From positions 61,540,327 to 61,604,326 of the forward strand of contig OY829539.1 of NCBI GenBank assembly GCA_963691705.1: a DNA stretch of 64,000 nt, given 5' to 3'. The first letter of the stretch is position 1; each line of letters opens with the position of its first letter. Both the position numbers and the translations under genes were made by a program. The DNA is from Viola odorata. Taxonomy: Eukaryota; Streptophyta; Magnoliopsida; Malpighiales; Violaceae. The notes beneath the pieces are model-generated. The model was given only the letters and a program-made list of their open reading frames with translations, was not told the origin of the DNA and did not search any database. Of this stretch, positions 33,301 through 45,037 are shown one piece after another.

Positions 33301-36300
33301 TAGAAGTTTTAGTTCAAGTATTTGTAATGCTAGTGTAAGCATTTTGGGTCTAGTTATCAGTTGTGTTTGCACTACTCTCTAATCTCTGTTGGTGAATCAT
33401 AAGGTCATGTTTGCAATATTCTTGCTTATGCCTAAAGGAGAAATATGTGCTTCAGAGAAGGATTCACTAACTTCTGCACCTGATTTTTCGAAACTGCCTT
33501 GTCTCTTACATACAATTGAGAAATAATTTGACAAATTGCCCTTGGAAACAGGATTTATGAGAAGAGCTTTATGAAGGATGCATGTAGAAAGCCATTGACT
33601 GCTTCAGATGATGCAAGATCCAGAAAAGGAGAGAAGCTGCGCAAGCAGAACCTTAATCGTAGCGATGGTACAAAATATATGTCATACGTAAAGGTCAGTT
33701 GTCTCTTGATATTCTTAGCTTGTGTATGCTACACAGTGTTTTTGCCAATATGATGGCTCATAGGAACATACGGGAAATTAGAATTTCCTTTAGTTGAGGG
33801 AGAGAGTGAGGGAATTTAGATCCACTCTATGGATAAGGAATACACAATGTGTCTTAGAGGTATGGCGCTGTGTTATTCTATGGGTCTTAAAGTGACCATT
33901 AGCTACACTATTAAGAAGAAGTGAGACGTCCTGTAAGCTTCCATGACCCTGGTAGATGCACTACTTATACTACGGCAGAGGGGAGGCAACAGTGGTGCTC
34001 CACTCACCTACCCATAAACTCCCCTAACGGGAAACTATAGATGCTTTGCTAGAAATTATATTTTCCAAATGCATGATGCCAGTTGCTTTGTAGTGGGTGA
34101 TATCTGAATGACAACTTGCTCTGCTAAAACATCAATTAGTTTTACAGAAAATTTTACTTTTCTAATAAACATAGCATCTACAATGTAATAGACTTCAGTC
34201 ACAAGCTTTTTTGGGAAAGATATTCTATTGGTTGTCTGCTGATCACTATTTGATATATTTCAGATAAGCAAGGAGCAGCACCGTCTTGTCAAGAGCATGA
34301 AGCAGTCTGGTAAAAGCATTCAGTCTAAGTCTCTGAACTGCGTGTTAGGCGACATCGATACATTACGTGTACAACCATATGAACATTTCGTGAAAGAAGA
34401 ACAGAAGAAGTTACAGGACCATTGGTTAGTTGTATATGGTGAACTGACCACTTATTTGAAATACAAACGCGCTTAATTTTCCTCCTCCCAAAATATGATT
34501 TTTTGCTGTATAGGCTACAGTTGGCAAACAAAGATCTTCCAGCGGCATATGCCAAGTGGAGAGAGAGACAGGTGTGGATGCGGAACTTGACATGGTCTTT
34601 GGAGCAAGACATGAAATGCAATAAAAATTCTCCAACAGAGGTCTGAGACCTTGTCCTTGCAAATTCTTTTTCTACTTGTGTATGTGGACCCTTGACTGGT
34701 TCTAGCTTCATCTTGTGGATGTCCAGGAGAAGTCTGTGGTAGTTAATCACTAAAATTTAAAACCATCCTGTTTCCATTTTTAATGATTGGTTTTGTGGAT
34801 GGACCTCAGATTAATCACTAAAATTTAAAACCATCCTGTTTCCATCTTTAATGATTGGTTTTGTGGATGGACCTCAGGAGAGAGAGAATCATGAGACTGC
34901 ATTTCAGGAGAGGGAGAGGGATAATCATGAGGGTGTAGCCCTAGACCAGGAGAGACAGAATCACGAAGGTGCACTTTTGAACCAGGAGAGAGAGAATCAT
35001 GAGAGTGCTCTTCTGGATGAAGTGAGTGTGAATCCGGCGAACGCTTCTCATGGTGAGTTGAGAGTGGATTATGAGAGTGCCCTTCAGCATCAGACTGATG
35101 AGATGGTAAGAAAGCATGAATCTAAGGCAGATGTTTGACATTCTGCCTGTATGCCTGCGACTCATTTCTCTTGTGTGATAGTATAAAACTGAAATCTTTT
35201 CTTGTTATTTCCATGTTTAAGTTTTGTTCTTGTGTCGTGATTTAGGATGTGGATAACAATAATAATGAGACTCTGCTTCAGGAGCAGACTGACCAAGAAG
35301 CAAGAAATCATGAATCCAATGTGGAGGTCAGACACTGTGTTCTTCTTCTCCTCATGAGTTCTTGCATATTTCTGCATGTAAAATCATCTTGTTGGTCATC
35401 CAGTAGAAACTTGTTAAACTAGATTTCCCTGTCTGGTCTTGCATATAACTTGTTGATTTATGATTGGGTATTCAGCTTAGGGATGAAGAGAGCAATGAAA
35501 AAACGCTTCAGAATCTGACTGCCCAAGTAACAAGGAACAAGGAGTACAATTCAGAAGATTCGGTTCAGGATGAGGAGCACCACAAGGCTACCCTTCTGGA
35601 TCAGGGTGATGACGTGATAAGGAACAACAAGTACAGTTTGGAAGATGACAAAGATTCTTTTCCTGGCTCCCAACAATACGATTCTGCATGTCAACTGTCT
35701 TCCAATTCTAATGGGCATGATCTCATTGATACGAATTCAGGACTTAATCATGTCCAGTTTAATGGGCCTGATCACATTGATGTGAATTCAGGACTTAATC
35801 ATGTGCGGTTTAAATCACACGATGCTTCTCCTGATACATCTGATTACTCAAGGAATGCAAATGCTGTTGATGCTTCCATTCATCAGGGAGTTCCAAGCTC
35901 CTCCGGCAGAGATGTATGGTCAGCAGTTACCATGCCGAATTCTTATTACGATTCAACTGCACACCAAGAATATTCATCTACTAGTGGATCGTTGCTCCCA
36001 AACCAAGTTAGTGGAGAGCACCGGACCCAACTGATTGATTTGGAATCTGACATGCCTGAAGAAGACCTTGGGAAAAATTTGTTGCATAGACACTCTGATG
36101 GCTCATTCAGTTCATACCCAAACCATGACCGCGGTGGGTTGCCGCTCCCAAAACAAGTTAGTGGAGAGCACCGGACCCAACTCATTGATTTAGAATCTGA
36201 CATGACTGAAGAAGACCTTGGGAAAAATTTGTTGCACAAACAATCTGATGGCACATTCAGTTCTTACCCAAACCATGACCGCAGTGGGTTGCTCCAATCC

Positions 36301-37002
36301 GTGTTTAAGGGTCATGGAATGCTACCCTATTACCAGGGGCAAAAACAAAATGGTCTCGATTTTCAATCACAAAGCAATGTCATGTTGGGTGGTCAGTTTA
36401 ATGGGGATCTCCAGGGACTTCGAGTGGATCAAGTGCATAAAGGACACAATAACAATTATATGCCACAAAACATATCACAGGGCATTTACCCTGAGGGAGG
36501 TGGATACTTAATTCCGAGACAATGTCATGTTCCACCAGTTAATCTGCAAGACTGGAATGTTAATCCTGTTCGCATGCCAGCACCCCATCAGGCTTCCTTA
36601 AACATGGATGGATTGTTAACTCAGAACTGGTTTCCTGGTGACCATCAAGTTCGTGGTGGCTGGCTTAGTACAGGTGGTGCTACTATTCCAAGTCAGAGCA
36701 TTGGAGATCAGAGCCTATTCAGTGTTTTGCCCAACTGCAACCAATTGCGTCCAAGTGGCCCTTTTGATTCAATTGGTTCTACTGAGGCGTTTATGGTGTC
36801 AAGGAACTATGGTATGGTGAGTGGGGTTGCTCCTAGGATGAGTCTTGCATTGCCACAAACAGGTCAGCCACTTGACTATTTGAGTGGCCGTGATACAAAT
36901 TCTTCCTTAATGCCTGATGATTTGGGATGGGTAAATCTGCCACAGAATTCTGCGCTACATGATCCGATGGAGAAACCGTATTTGAGGTCTTGGAACCAAT
37001 GA
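30368..37002 (+). CDS. NFRKB-like nuclear protein with DEUBAD-type region
   Basis: Eleven coding exons: 30368-30685, 30780-30916, 31581-31694, 31781-31864, 32541-32717, 33552-33693, 34264-34424, 34514-34640, 34878-35105, 35246-35326 and 35476-37002. They sum in phase to 1031 residues. The protein resembles plant 'nuclear factor kappa-B-binding' proteins. The animal homologue NFRKB belongs to the INO80 chromatin remodeller and uses its DEUBAD domain to bind the deubiquitinase UCH37. The region ~107-215 (FLPAG, EEVVEALLAG, YLEIQKYHHDMIKYLQKVK) fits that domain. A basic N-terminus (RIKKKKLESPK) suggests nuclear location. The C-terminal half is disordered, Asn/Ser/Gly/His rich, with repeats. Intron 2 uses a GC donor. 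The plant role is inferred, not known. Confidence 0.88.
34743..34877 (+). repeat. 68 bp tandem duplication that doubles a 3' splice site
   Basis: A 68 bp unit ending in GGATGGACCTCAG is present twice, ending at 34809 and 34877. The second copy supplies the in-frame acceptor for exon 9 of the NFRKB-like gene. Use of the first would add 68 bases and soon meet TAA in frame. Confidence 0.85.
34878..35040 (+). repeat. Repeated QERENHE-type codon blocks in exon 9 of the NFRKB-like gene
   Basis: The exon encodes successive blocks of about 13 residues of the form QERENHESALL, with variants ERDNHEGVAL, QERQNHEGAL and QERENHESAL. The DNA repeats (CAGGAGAGAGAGAATCATGA) are close to identical, so this is an expanding coding minisatellite. 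The product is highly charged and probably disordered or coiled. Confidence 0.8.
35995..36294 (+). repeat. 150 bp in-frame tandem duplication in the last exon of the NFRKB-like gene
   Basis: Two 50-residue copies, each containing QVSGEHRTQLIDLESDM and FSSYPNHDR, follow one another with few substitutions. The offset is exactly 150 bp. A smaller duplicated pair, NSGLNHVQF and NSGLNHVRF, lies just upstream (~35730-35810). Confidence 0.88.
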
Positions 37003-37780
37003 CAATAAGTATTAATTTATTCTGCATCCCGTAGAAGATATCATGAAAAAGATGCTGGATGTACGAGGTGCGTGTCATCGAAGAGTTTATGACTTGTCAT
37101 CTTTAGCAGAAAGTTGAGGTTATTGCAACAGTCAGAAAAGGTTGCTGTATACCGGAACCAATTCGGAGATAGGTTTTTGTACATACCTTATACAAAGAAA
37201 GGTTACTCAAAGGCCATGTATATATCCAGATGCTAGGTGAGCAGCAGGTGAGAGCAAAACACAAGGGATTAAAGGGATTCTGATCTCATCTATTCGGTAG
37301 GTAAGCTAATATATTACATTTTTGCCAGTGACATTTTTGTCTCCTGTCCTTTCAATAATTTTGGAGGCTGTAAATTGCAGTGGGCTCTGTTTTTGTCCAT
37401 GTTATTTCTTTGGTATATTTTGTTCACCATTGAAGCATGGCATGGAATCTGCTGGAGTCTGAGTGTTTTCATTAGCAATAACTACATTGCGCTCTGAATA
37501 CCCATTTTATGTGATTCGTTGCCTGATGCGATGTAAAATTTTAGGCCACTGATCGATCATGAACAAATGCCTGTTGGGCTGTTGTCTTTGCTTGGAATGA
37601 TTGTTATTGGGTGGAATCAATAATTATATCGTGCTTTTGGTGGGACTATGGCCTCTTGTTTGGTTGTAGCAACTGGTTTTTCATTTTGTTTCCTGATTAC
37701 ATTTACGGGACTTAAACTTGGAACCTAATCTTGATTTTTGCAGGAAATATCATCGAGGTATAAGGTCGTTACTCGGTTAT
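37003..37780 (+). other. 3' untranslated region of the NFRKB-like gene
   Basis: Non-coding sequence after the stop with T-rich and TTTTGTT-type stretches. The transcript end cannot be fixed from sequence alone. Confidence 0.4.
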
Positions 37781-39365
37781 AAAACATACTTGGATGGGAA
37801 AATTCTAATGCATAATTATTTTCAATTTTTGCTGTCTATCATCAATACGCACATAACAAAATGAAATCCTTTTCCTGTTTCCTAATGGATATATAGCAAC
37901 TAGAATCTCGTACTGGGATTGGACGTTCAAATTCTGATGCCATCAGAAGCAAATGAATGTCTAGTTAGAGTACAACATTGTTAATAATGAAGGACTAGAA
38001 CTAAAAAGGTTGGTTTTTAAAGAATTGGGGTGTGAGTGATTCGATACTTTTATCGAGGTACACTTGTCTCAAACTACTAAATAACTATACAAACGTCTCT
38101 TTGTTTTGAGGAGCATACAAACTTGTTAGCTAGATTTTGGTGCAAGTGTAACAACCAGCTACGACGACTTTGTTTTATCAAACGTGCTTTGTACTGCTAG
38201 GTTTAGCTTGTAACATGTTCTTGAGCCATTTTGGGCTTTCTTCACTTGATTTCCTAGTTTTAAACTTCGCCTGCAATATGTACTCTCTCAAGTCTCAATG
38301 CTTCTTATCCGGCTTTACCTGGTTGAATGATATCAACTGCTATAATCTACTAAAAAGAAAAAGAAAAGATGAATTGAAGTGAAACTAATAAGAGATTTAA
38401 TTCAAATCTCCTATTGTAATTTATGATTTTACTTTGCAGAATTAAAAGGGAAAATCTATTTGAGTGGATGATTTTCCCGGAGAAATTAGTATTTGAGGAA
38501 TCAATTTTCTTTATATAATAACCTTTCTTTCCTCACTCATTGGGGAAGTAAAGTAGAGAATTAGATCCTAATTGTCCACCTCTCTTTGGTAATGATCGAT
38601 TTTTAGTTGCGATCATGATAGCTGAAGTAGCTAGTGGGCAATGTATTTATTAATTTTTTTTTTGATATTACTAGATATCATTTTTTTTAATTTTATAGAT
38701 TATAATTATTGTATAATTATTGATTATTAACCAACTCTCTTTTAAGTTTTTCTTAAAAAAGTGATTAGTTTAAAATTATTTAGGTACGACATTTAAATTG
38801 ACAAAACTATTTTTTAAAAAGCGAAAACTAATAAAACACAAATAAATTAAGGATTTGACACATGCTTTTTTTATTTATTTTTAATTTAAAGCTAGAAATT
38901 CATAAAACAATCAAAGTGTACATGACACAATTCGTCGTAACAATCAGGCATGTCTAACACATAAACTCTCTTTACAAGAGTGTGAGCGACGTGAACGAAA
39001 TCGCAAAAACCAAAAAGAAGGGCAAGCCGATTGATATCAGCAACAAACTTTGTGTAGGTTTGAAATCTGATTAGAATTGTCTGAATTAATTCAAGGCAGT
39101 CAAATTAAACCTAGATCCGATCAAAATCACGATCACTAGCGAATTTGAGTGCTCTTCATGGCACTTGCTTTTTCTTTGGTCAGAGTGATGCACTTTGCTA
39201 TAACTATTCCTTTTTGTGTTTCTAGTTGATGGAGGGAAATGATGATGGAAGTGGAAGAACCGAACCGAACCATATTCTTTGACAACAACAAGGATGGATG
39301 AGAAGCGTTACACGTGCGAGGCATGGATTCAATTTCAAAGGTGGAGATTTAAAATATTATTTTAT
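37781..39365. other. Intergenic between NFRKB-like gene and AAP permease
   Basis: No gene recognised. AT-rich with short random frames. Confidence 0.4.
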
Positions 39366-39375
39366 GTACCTCTGT

Positions 39376-39998
39376 TACCCCTATATAAGGCTACGGAGTT
39401 TCATTCAAGAGAGGCACTGCAATCAAACTACTAATTAAGAGCAATTATTATTATTATTATTATTATTATTTATTCCTTTGGCAGAGAGGAGAGCATTTGA
39501 AGGAAAGGATGGGTGTCATGGTAAGATTATTCATTTTTCTTTTATTTCATTTTATTTATTATCTCTTGCATAAGGCAAAAAAGAAAGAAAGAAAAATGAG
39601 TTAAAATAGAGGATGTATGATCATTATCATTAATGGGTGGGTGAGGCTCCACTCAAAAACGAATCCTCAAACGAATATGAAATTCTAGTCTGTGTTTGAC
39701 GATCCGCGTGGACGGTCAACTGTGGGCAGTAGGAGTAGGACTGGACTTACTTGGGGCATCCAACTAATCTATAAATGCTACCACTCCTGTCCCATATTCA
39801 TATTCAGTGAGTGCACCATATCTTCTTCTTCCCCATTCTCCTCTCCCTTTCACTCTTGTCTACTGTCTTGATTGTCTAGGAGAAGGAGAGGGAGAAGGGG
39901 AAAAAAGGGTCAAAAATCTGTTAAATTAATTAAACACAGCTGAGCTGAGCTGACTCTTTGGTTTGTTGTATTTTTTGTTTGAAAAAAAAAACACAAAG
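39376..39998 (+). promoter_or_regulatory. AAP permease promoter and leader
   Basis: A good TATA box (CCTATATAAGGC) lies at ~39380. It is followed by a (ATT)n run at 39446-39470 and a short ATGGGTGTCATG stretch ending in a donor-like GTAAGA at ~39521. A second, weaker TATAAA is at ~39770. Two alternative transcription starts, the upstream one with a leader intron, are possible. Confidence 0.45.
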
Positions 39999-41811
39999 AT
40001 GGGTGACAACGCAGCCACGAAGAAGCAACACCAAGTTTTCAATCTGTCAGCTGACACCAGCTCCGTGTGGTTCGATGATGACGGCCGCCCTAAAAGAACT
40101 GGTAAATTCTAATCTTAACTTCTGTCTCTGAGTGTAAGCTGTGTAATATGTATGCTGAATGCTAATAATAATATGTGATTCTTGTGTTGCAGGGAATGTA
40201 TGGACCGCGAGCGCTCACATAATAACAGCGGTGATAGGGTCAGGTGTCCTGTCGTTGGCCTGGGCGATAGCGCAGCTTGGTTGGGTTGCTGGTCCAGCTG
40301 TCATGCTCTTGTTCTCCTTTGTCACTTACTACACCTCCACTCTCCTCTCTGCCTGCTACCGCACTGGTGATCCTGTAAGCGGCAAGCGAAACTACACTTA
40401 CACTGACGCTGTTCGTTCCACCCTCGGTACCTATTTCTTCTTCTAATCATTCCCCACCCTTCTCAATTTCTATATTCCTAATCTTTCAATTCCTAATCTT
40501 TCTTTTTCCTTCCTCTCATTTTCCAGGCGGTGCTAAGTTTAAGATATGCGGATATTTTCAGTACGCCAACCTGTTTGGAGTTGCAATTGGCTACACAATA
40601 GCAGCATCCATAAGTATGATGTAAGTTTGTTCTAGTGATGGAGCTAAATTAAATTAAATTTTAAATTTGATTAGATTCTCCTAATTAATTAATGGAAAAT
40701 TCAAAAACAGGGCAATCAAAAGATCAAACTGTTTCCATGAGAGCGGAGGGAAGAACCCCTGCCATATGAACGCCACTCCATACATGGTTGCGTTTGGTGT
40801 GGTTGAGATCTTCCTTTCTCAAATCCCTGATTTCGACCAACTCTCCTGGCTCTCCATCCTCGCCGCCGTCATGTCCTTCACTTACTCCACCATCGGCCTC
40901 GGCCTCGGCATTGCCAAAGTTGTAGAAACTGGTAAATTCAAGGGGAGCACCACCGGAATCAGCATTGGCCCTGTCACCGAGACCCAGAAGATCTGGAGAA
41001 GTTTCCAGGCACTAGGCGACATCGCTTTCGCCTATTCTTACTCCATCATTCTTATCGAAATTCAGGTATATCTATTGCGGTTGTCATCAATAATATCCGG
41101 TTCAACTTGCTAATAATCATGTACTGATGATGATGTTTCTTATCAATCCAAATTCAGGACACAATCAAAGCCCCTCCTGCAGAACACAAGACAATGAAGA
41201 AAGCAACTCTAATAAGTGTTGCAGTGACAACCCTTTTCTACATGTTGTGTGGCTGCTTTGGGTATGCAGCTTTCGGGGACTTATCCCCAGGAAATCTGCT
41301 CACTGGCTTCGGATTTTACAACCCATTTTGGCTTCTTGACATTGCCAATGCTGCAATAGTGATCCACCTTGTTGGTGCCTACCAAGTCTATTGCCAACCT
41401 CTCTTCGCTTTCGTTGAGAAATCAGCAGCTCAAAGATTCCCTGACAGCGACTTCTTCACTAAAGATATCAAAATCCCAATCCCTTTCTACCGCTCCTACA
41501 GCCTCAACCTCTTCAGATTGGTTTGGAGGACTATTTTTGTCATCTTCACCACAGTCATCTCGATGCTCCTTCCTTTCTTCAATGACATTGTTGGCCTACT
41601 TGGTGCTCTTGGTTTCTGGCCATTGACTGTTTACTTCCCTGTTGAGATGTACATTGCCCAGAAGAAGATACCAAAATGGAGCACAAGATGGCTCTGCCTC
41701 CAAATCCTGAGTGCTGCTTGCCTTATTATCACCATAGCTGCAGCTGCTGGTTCTATTGCTGGGATTCTTGGGGATCTCAAGACTGTCAAGCCCTTCCAGA
41801 CAACTTACTAG
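39999..41811 (+). CDS. Amino acid permease, AAP2/AAP3/AAP4 group
   Basis: Five exons, 39999-40101, 40193-40426, 40527-40620, 40711-41065 and 41158-41811, give 479 residues. AAP proteins are proton-coupled amino acid importers of the AAAP family in the plasma membrane, often in phloem and vascular tissue. The N-terminus is hydrophilic with DDDGRPKRTG. Membrane helices then follow, with family signatures ITAVIGSGVLSLAWAIAQLG, GKRNYTYTDAVRS, QALGDIAFAYSYSIILIEIQ, SPGNLLTGFGFYNPFWLLD and FFNDIVGLLGALGFWPLTVY. The C-terminus LKTVKPFQTTY is short, as in AAPs. All introns are GT-AG and phases match. No lesions are seen. Confidence 0.95.
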
Positions 41812-42300
41812 CTACCGAATGCTTATCTATATCCGTCTCCCGGTGATGAAACAGAAATGGATGTTCATATCATGCCAGACTCATCAATATATGGGTCTTA
41901 ATCCTATTGTCATGTAAATTTTAGGGTCTGTGTCGTGTTCCTTTCACAATATTTATTATCTTGTAAACAAGAAGTAGAGAGATTGAGAGCTGTCTCCAAT
42001 AATCAATCTGTCAAATTTGTAATTCTCTCGTCCATGCAAACTCAAAATCCTTCCATCTGTATTGCATTTTTTTTAATGGTGTTTATCTTTATCCCTTATT
42101 TGTATCAAGTCAGCTAATCTAGTTGCTAGCAGTCAATTAATGCGGGTGTTGTTCCTTTCCTTCATGTGATTTGATGGAATGATGGGATCTCAATGTTGTT
42201 CAATTGCTGCAACCGACTTGCAAAACTATTGATGAAACATTAATGAATTGATTGTTACAGCTCTAGGATCAGATCATCTGTGTTTTATTACTGCATCACT
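41812..42300 (+). other. 3' region of the AAP gene and spacer
   Basis: Holds the likely 3' untranslated region. Nothing else recognised. Confidence 0.4.
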
Positions 42301-42409
42301 TTGGTCGGTCCAGCTTAAGGGTGTCAAATGGGTAGGTTTGGATGGGTAACGGGTACGTATATTTTAAATACCCATATAATTTTTAAATGGGTGCACGTAC
42401 TCATTTATA

Positions 42410-42644
42410 CTCCCTCCTTCCCTAAAAAAAAATATCTTTTACTGTTCCGGCACGTATTTTAAAGCGGTCGGACGACTTACTATTTGACCCCAAAAAATTT
42501 CGTACTTTTTTTCGAACGTATGTTAATCCGTAACGTATTTCTAAAAAAAAATTAGGGGCAAAACGGGATCAAATAGTTACTGTTCCGACCACCTTGAAAT
42601 GCGTGCCGAAACAGTAAACGTCATTATTTCAAGGAAGAAGGGAG
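42410..42644 (-). mobile_element. Stowaway-like foldback MITE, copy C
   Basis: 235 bp element CTCCCTCCTTCCC to GGAAGAAGGGAG with flanking TA (42408-42409, 42645-42646). It shares TTCGTACTTTTTTTCGAACG and the CTGTTCCGGCACG arm with copies A and B but is more diverged. It appears nested in older repeat-like sequence, since GGGTGTCAAATGGGTAGG lies just upstream. Confidence 0.8.
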
Positions 42645-42896
42645 TATTTATTTAATTTATACTCACTAATTAACCTATTTAAATATAATAATTTGTTAAA
42701 TAAGATAAAAATATAGGTTTTGACTAAGTTTGATCATGTGACTCTGTTTTGACCGTGTATGCTCGATTTTATCATTTAGGATCGATTTTAACCATTTAGG
42801 GTGGGCTTTGTTCGATTCGGTCCAGTTCTATTTTTCCGATTCTTACTGGGACGGTTCCGCTTCTGCCTCGTTTGAGTTTTTTTTTTTAAAAAAATT

Positions 42897-43172
42897 ATGA
42901 ATTTCTGATGGCAAAAAAAGTAAAAAAAAACGAATAGTTTATGAGCTCGTTAATGGGATAATACATATGCCCATAACTCAATCCATTAACAAATTTTCTG
43001 AATTCAGATGACAAAAAAGTTAAAAAACGAATGGTTCATGGGCTGACTCTTAGGATGATGCATTTGCTCATGACTCAACTCATCAATAAAGTTTATGAAT
43101 TCTGATGGTAAAAAAAGTTAAGATAAATGATTCATGGGATGATACATCTGTTAATGACTCAACCCATTAACA
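42897..43172 (+). repeat. Three degenerate ~95 bp tandem units
   Basis: Units begin near 42897, 43001 and 43095. Each contains TGAATTCTGATGGTAAAAAA-like sequence followed by TTCATGGG, GATGATACAT and AACTCAACCCATTAAC variants. Function unknown. Confidence 0.65.
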
Positions 43173-44796
43173 CTGACTATAACTACTGTATACGTAGATT
43201 TCAAGATAAACATAATCTCATGTTTCTTTCTGCACTGTCTGATTCAAGATATTAAGAAAAACCAACCTCATGCTTCTTTTTGATCTGTCTTGTTCCACTA
43301 ACACGCTTCAAGTAATCAAAATAAAGATTTTTTTTTGATATTAATCGTCTTTTTTAAGTGAATATCAGAAGATAATCTCTTACTTAATGAGACTTATTTC
43401 ACTCCGCAAATGCTGAAGCTTCTGCTGGCTACACGCGCTTCAAGCATGGGTGTCAAATGTCAAATTTTCTTTCACTGTTGGATCTATGACTTCCAATGGG
43501 GGTGCTCTTTCTGCACGGGCTGCACATGCTAGTACTGTCTCCTTTCGGTAAGAACATCAGGGGCAACGCCCCAACACGAAAACTGAGCAAACCTGGCCAA
43601 AAGCAAGAAATGTAGGGGGAATGGCATCTTTTCTAACCACCATTGAAAGTGCAAATTTGTAATCAATGTTATCAATATTCAATATAATGCTACTGGTCAG
43701 TGCCAGTGGTGGTGGTGACCATCCAGTTGCACGGCACGAGTCACGATCCTTAAGCCATGGTCGATCATATATACTATGATTGCTACATTATTATTTTTTT
43801 CTAATTATTCTAATTCTTCCATTTGTCAATCCCCCAATTTATGTTCAGTCGATGATTATTTATAATTCCCCAAATTGCTTCTTTTATTTAGCACTTGAGG
43901 AGTACTAATTAGTACTATTAATCTAAAAGGTATATAAGCTTTTCTGTTTGTATATAATCTTCAATTGGTCCTTTATATGTTTATTCAAAACCAACACTTA
44001 AACCCATTTTAATTGTTTTAATATTTTCCCTAATCCTAAAAAAAATAGAAAAATATGAAATCATTAATATCCTAGACATGTAGACTCGCTGTTAGCCACG
44101 TCATCATGTTGGAATATTGAGGAGATGATTGATTTTTCACTTTTGAGAGATTAAGACTAAATTTTTTTGGCATTTACCTACAAAAATTCCGTCTCAAATT
44201 TTTACAATTTTTAATGAAAATTCTGTTGAAAAATAGAAAAAAGAATTTTTATTTTACGTGAGAAGACTTTTAGTGATGAAATTTCAACGTTTTGTAACGA
44301 AAAAATCATCACAAATGCTTTCAACAGAGAAAGTCCCATCGAATACATCCTCCTTTGCGCGTCCGTGTGGCCCAAAACTCTTTCGATTTAATTTTGCGAG
44401 TACTATTTGCGACGAAAATGTTGTTGCAAAAATCCCTTATAGCGACGAATTCCTTTACGTCCCAAATGTTATGAGATAAATTAATATTAGAATTACTATT
44501 ATGATATTTAATATTTGAGATAATATAAATAATTATAGTAGAAAATGTTATTCTATTTATATATTAACAATTTAAATTATTTAATATATTAACTAATATG
44601 TTAATATAACTTAGTAATAATATTCATACCCCTAAAATAATTAGAATGTACGGTAATATAGTATTTTGTTAGGTAATATGTAATTCAAATTAAGAATACT
44701 TATTAATTACGAAATATATAAAATTAAATTAACTAATTTGATTCTTATACTTAAATTTAATGTATTAATAGTTTCAAACCCATCATAATTATTTTA
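43173..44796. other. AT-rich intergenic region
   Basis: No supported gene. Short open frames, including one at 44258-44479, show no family resemblance or splice context. Confidence 0.4.
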
Positions 44797-44798
44797 TA

Positions 44799-45035
44799 CT
44801 CACTCCATTCTTTTTCATTTTTCATTATGACCATGACAATTATTTTATAATTTTTAATTAAATTACTTTTATTAATTATGAACTATTTTTTTTTATAAAA
44901 AAAAGTAGTTAATTTAAAAATATTTAGAATTAATTTTAGCATTGACTAAAAAAATAGTTTTAAAAATTAAAATACAATAACTAAATAGGCACAAAAAAAA
45001 ATTTAAAAATGAAAACTAAAAAGTGACGAAAGGAG
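44799..45035. mobile_element. Probable Stowaway-like MITE of a different family
   Basis: Starts CTCACTCCATTCTTTTTCAT and ends with inverted AAAAAGTGACGAAAGGAG, with TA on both sides (44797-44798, 45036-45037). The arms are only moderately complementary and the interior is A/T-rich. It does not share the interior of copies A-C. Confidence 0.5.
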
Positions 45036-45037
45036 TA

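Noticed and set aside
44258..44479. 73-codon frame in the 44 kb region
   Set aside because: No similarity that I recognise, no splice context, and it is surrounded by AT-rich non-coding DNA.
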